From Litorimonas sp039962885 (GTDB lineage Bacteria; Pseudomonadota; Alphaproteobacteria; Caulobacterales; Maricaulaceae), in assembly GCA_039962885.1 (NCBI GenBank), contig JBDVGI010000160.1, forward strand, positions 1 through 24,915: a stretch of 24,915 bases of DNA, written 5' to 3'. A program made the position numbers and the translations under genes. The notes beneath the pieces are model-generated. The model had not been told where the DNA came from, searched no databases, and was given only the letters and a program-made list of their open reading frames with translations. Positions 23,874-24,915 of the stretch are shown piece by piece (the stretch's first letter is position 1; the number at the start of each line of letters is the position of its first letter).

Positions 23874-24915
23874 ATGTCTAATATTTTTACGCCGCTAACG
23901 CTCCCTAATGGTCAGATCGTACCCAATCGTCTGTGCAAGGCGGCGATGGAAGAAAACATGGCCGAAGCGGGTCAAATCCCAGGCAGCGCTTTGGTTAATC
24001 TTTATCAAAAATGGGCCGAAGGCTCGCCGGGAATGATCTTAACAGGTAATGTCATGATAGATCCGAGCGCAATGACAGGAGCAGGCGGTGTGGTGCTTGA
24101 GCAAGATAGCTTGGGCGATGCACGTGTGCGTAACCGCTTTGAGGCTTGGGCTAAGGCAGGAAAATCGGGCGGGGCGCAACTTGTCATGCAGATATCTCAT
24201 CCGGGGCGGCAAATATATGCAGCGCAAGGTACGCAGCCTGTATCAGCTTCGGCAACGCAACTGAATATGGGTTCTGATGTGGCCAACAAAATGTTTAGCC
24301 AAGCGCGAGCGTTAGAGGGTGATGAAATTCGCGGCATTATTCGCCGTTTTGCAGAAACGGCACTGGCGGCACAAAGCGCAGGTTTTGACGGCGTTCAAAT
24401 TCATGCCGCCCATGGATATTTACTTGCGCAATTTCTCTCGCCGCTCACCAATTTACGCGAAGATGAATGGGGCGGATCGTTAGAGAACCGCGCAAGGCTT
24501 TTGCTTGAGGTTATTCGTGCTATTCGTGCGCGTGTAACGGACAGTTTTATTGTCGGGGTGAAACTGAACTCTGCTGATTTTCAAAAGGGTGGATTTGATG
24601 TGGAAGATGCGCGGCAAGTCGTTGAATGGCTTAACGCTGAAGCGGTTGATTTTGTCGAAATTTCTGGCGGTAGCTATGAAAGTGCTGCGATGATGGGCAG
24701 CGCCGCAGATGGACGTTTGAACAGTACGGAACGGCGTGAAATTTATTTTCTGGATTTCGCTAAAGACATTGCAAAGACGGCAAAAATGCCGCTCATGGTG
24801 ACGGGCGGAGTGACGAAACGCGCAACGGCGCAGATGGCGCTGACCGAAGACGGTGTGGACATGATTGGGATTGCGCGCGCGATGGCCTATCACCCTATGC
24901 TGCCCGCACAATGGA
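23874..24915 (+). CDS. NADH:flavin oxidoreductase, Old Yellow Enzyme family (3' end outside window)
   Basis: This is the first 347 codons of an FMN-dependent ene-reductase of the Old Yellow Enzyme family. The ATG at 23874 is preceded by aagaga. The TIM-barrel markers are in order: the NRLCKAAMEENMA start, the loop with QISHPGRQ, the substrate-binding pair in VQIHAAHGYLLAQFLSP, DEWGGSLENRARLLLE, and the late FMN-phosphate region VTGGVTK with DMIGIARAMAYHP. No second C-terminal domain can be seen before the window ends, so it could be the short NADH-oxidase type or a longer 2,4-dienoyl-CoA reductase-like form. The physiological substrate is unknown. It is 123 bp after alkB with no terminator seen between them. 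Confidence 0.92.
   Translation, partial: MSNIFTPLTLPNGQIVPNRLCKAAMEENMAEAGQIPGSALVNLYQKWAEGSPGMILTGNVMIDPSAMTGAGGVVLEQDSLGDARVRNRFEAWAKAGKSGGAQLVMQISHPGRQIYAAQGTQPVSASATQLNMGSDVANKMFSQARALEGDEIRGIIRRFAETALAAQSAGFDGVQIHAAHGYLLAQFLSPLTNLREDEWGGSLENRARLLLEVIRAIRARVTDSFIVGVKLNSADFQKGGFDVEDARQVVEWLNAEAVDFVEISGGSYESAAMMGSAADGRLNSTERREIYFLDFAKDIAKTAKMPLMVTGGVTKRATAQMALTEDGVDMIGIARAMAYHPMLPAQW

Noticed and set aside
1..24915. CRISPR arrays, tRNA or rRNA genes, insertion sequences
   Set aside because: No spaced direct repeats, cloverleaf-like segments, transposase frames or terminal inverted repeats were recognised anywhere in the window.

Overview
The window reads as a chromosomal segment of a moderate-GC alphaproteobacterium, probably a marine stalked/budding type (Maricaulales/Hyphomonadaceae-like). 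This is inferred from a Caulobacter-style cpa (Tad) pilus operon, TTAA-N7-TTAA sites that match the CtrA box, and a dnaK-dnaJ pair behind an RpoH-type promoter. No sequence search was possible, so the taxonomy is inference.

Layout. (1) Positions 1-4432, minus strand: Tad pilus operon cpaB-cpaC-short lipoprotein-cpaE-cpaF, with cpaF cut by the window edge. (2) Positions 4684-11858, plus strand: three secreted or outer-membrane proteins. Two are small and DUF11-like, and one is a 1718-residue protein with DUF11, SdrD-B-like and Ig-like modules and a large C-terminal beta-barrel. The first has a perfect CtrA box in its upstream region. (3) Positions 11876-17525, minus strand: a compact peptide-export locus and a neighbouring hybrid histidine kinase. 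In transcription order it holds an 80-residue stub of an HlyD-family adaptor, a C39-peptidase ABC exporter, a 34-codon double-glycine precursor peptide followed by three hairpins, and then the TPR-type hybrid kinase. (4) Positions 17632-23750: a NhaC-family antiporter, a small membrane protein, dnaJ, dnaK and alkB. (5) Positions 23874 to the end: the first part of an Old Yellow Enzyme-family oxidoreductase.

The most interesting item is the peptide locus. The precursor at 15015-14911 is too short for usual ORF calling, but its 15-residue leader ends in GG and fits the C39 leader pattern closely. Its 19-residue core has the form FPIIYG-VDGSASA-FPIIYG: the same hexapeptide at both ends, encoded with different third bases. 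The exporter beside it keeps the C39 catalytic Cys, His and Asp. The usual partner adaptor is reduced to its N-terminal membrane anchor. A perfect TTAA-N7-TTAA site lies 71 nt upstream of the peptide start. The core is small, uncharged apart from one Asp, and has no recognisable immunity gene. With a periplasmic-TPR sensor kinase next door, a secreted signal is at least as plausible as a bacteriocin.

All functional assignments come from reading motifs in the translations. Start sites were adjusted where a ribosome binding site or signal peptide decided the matter.
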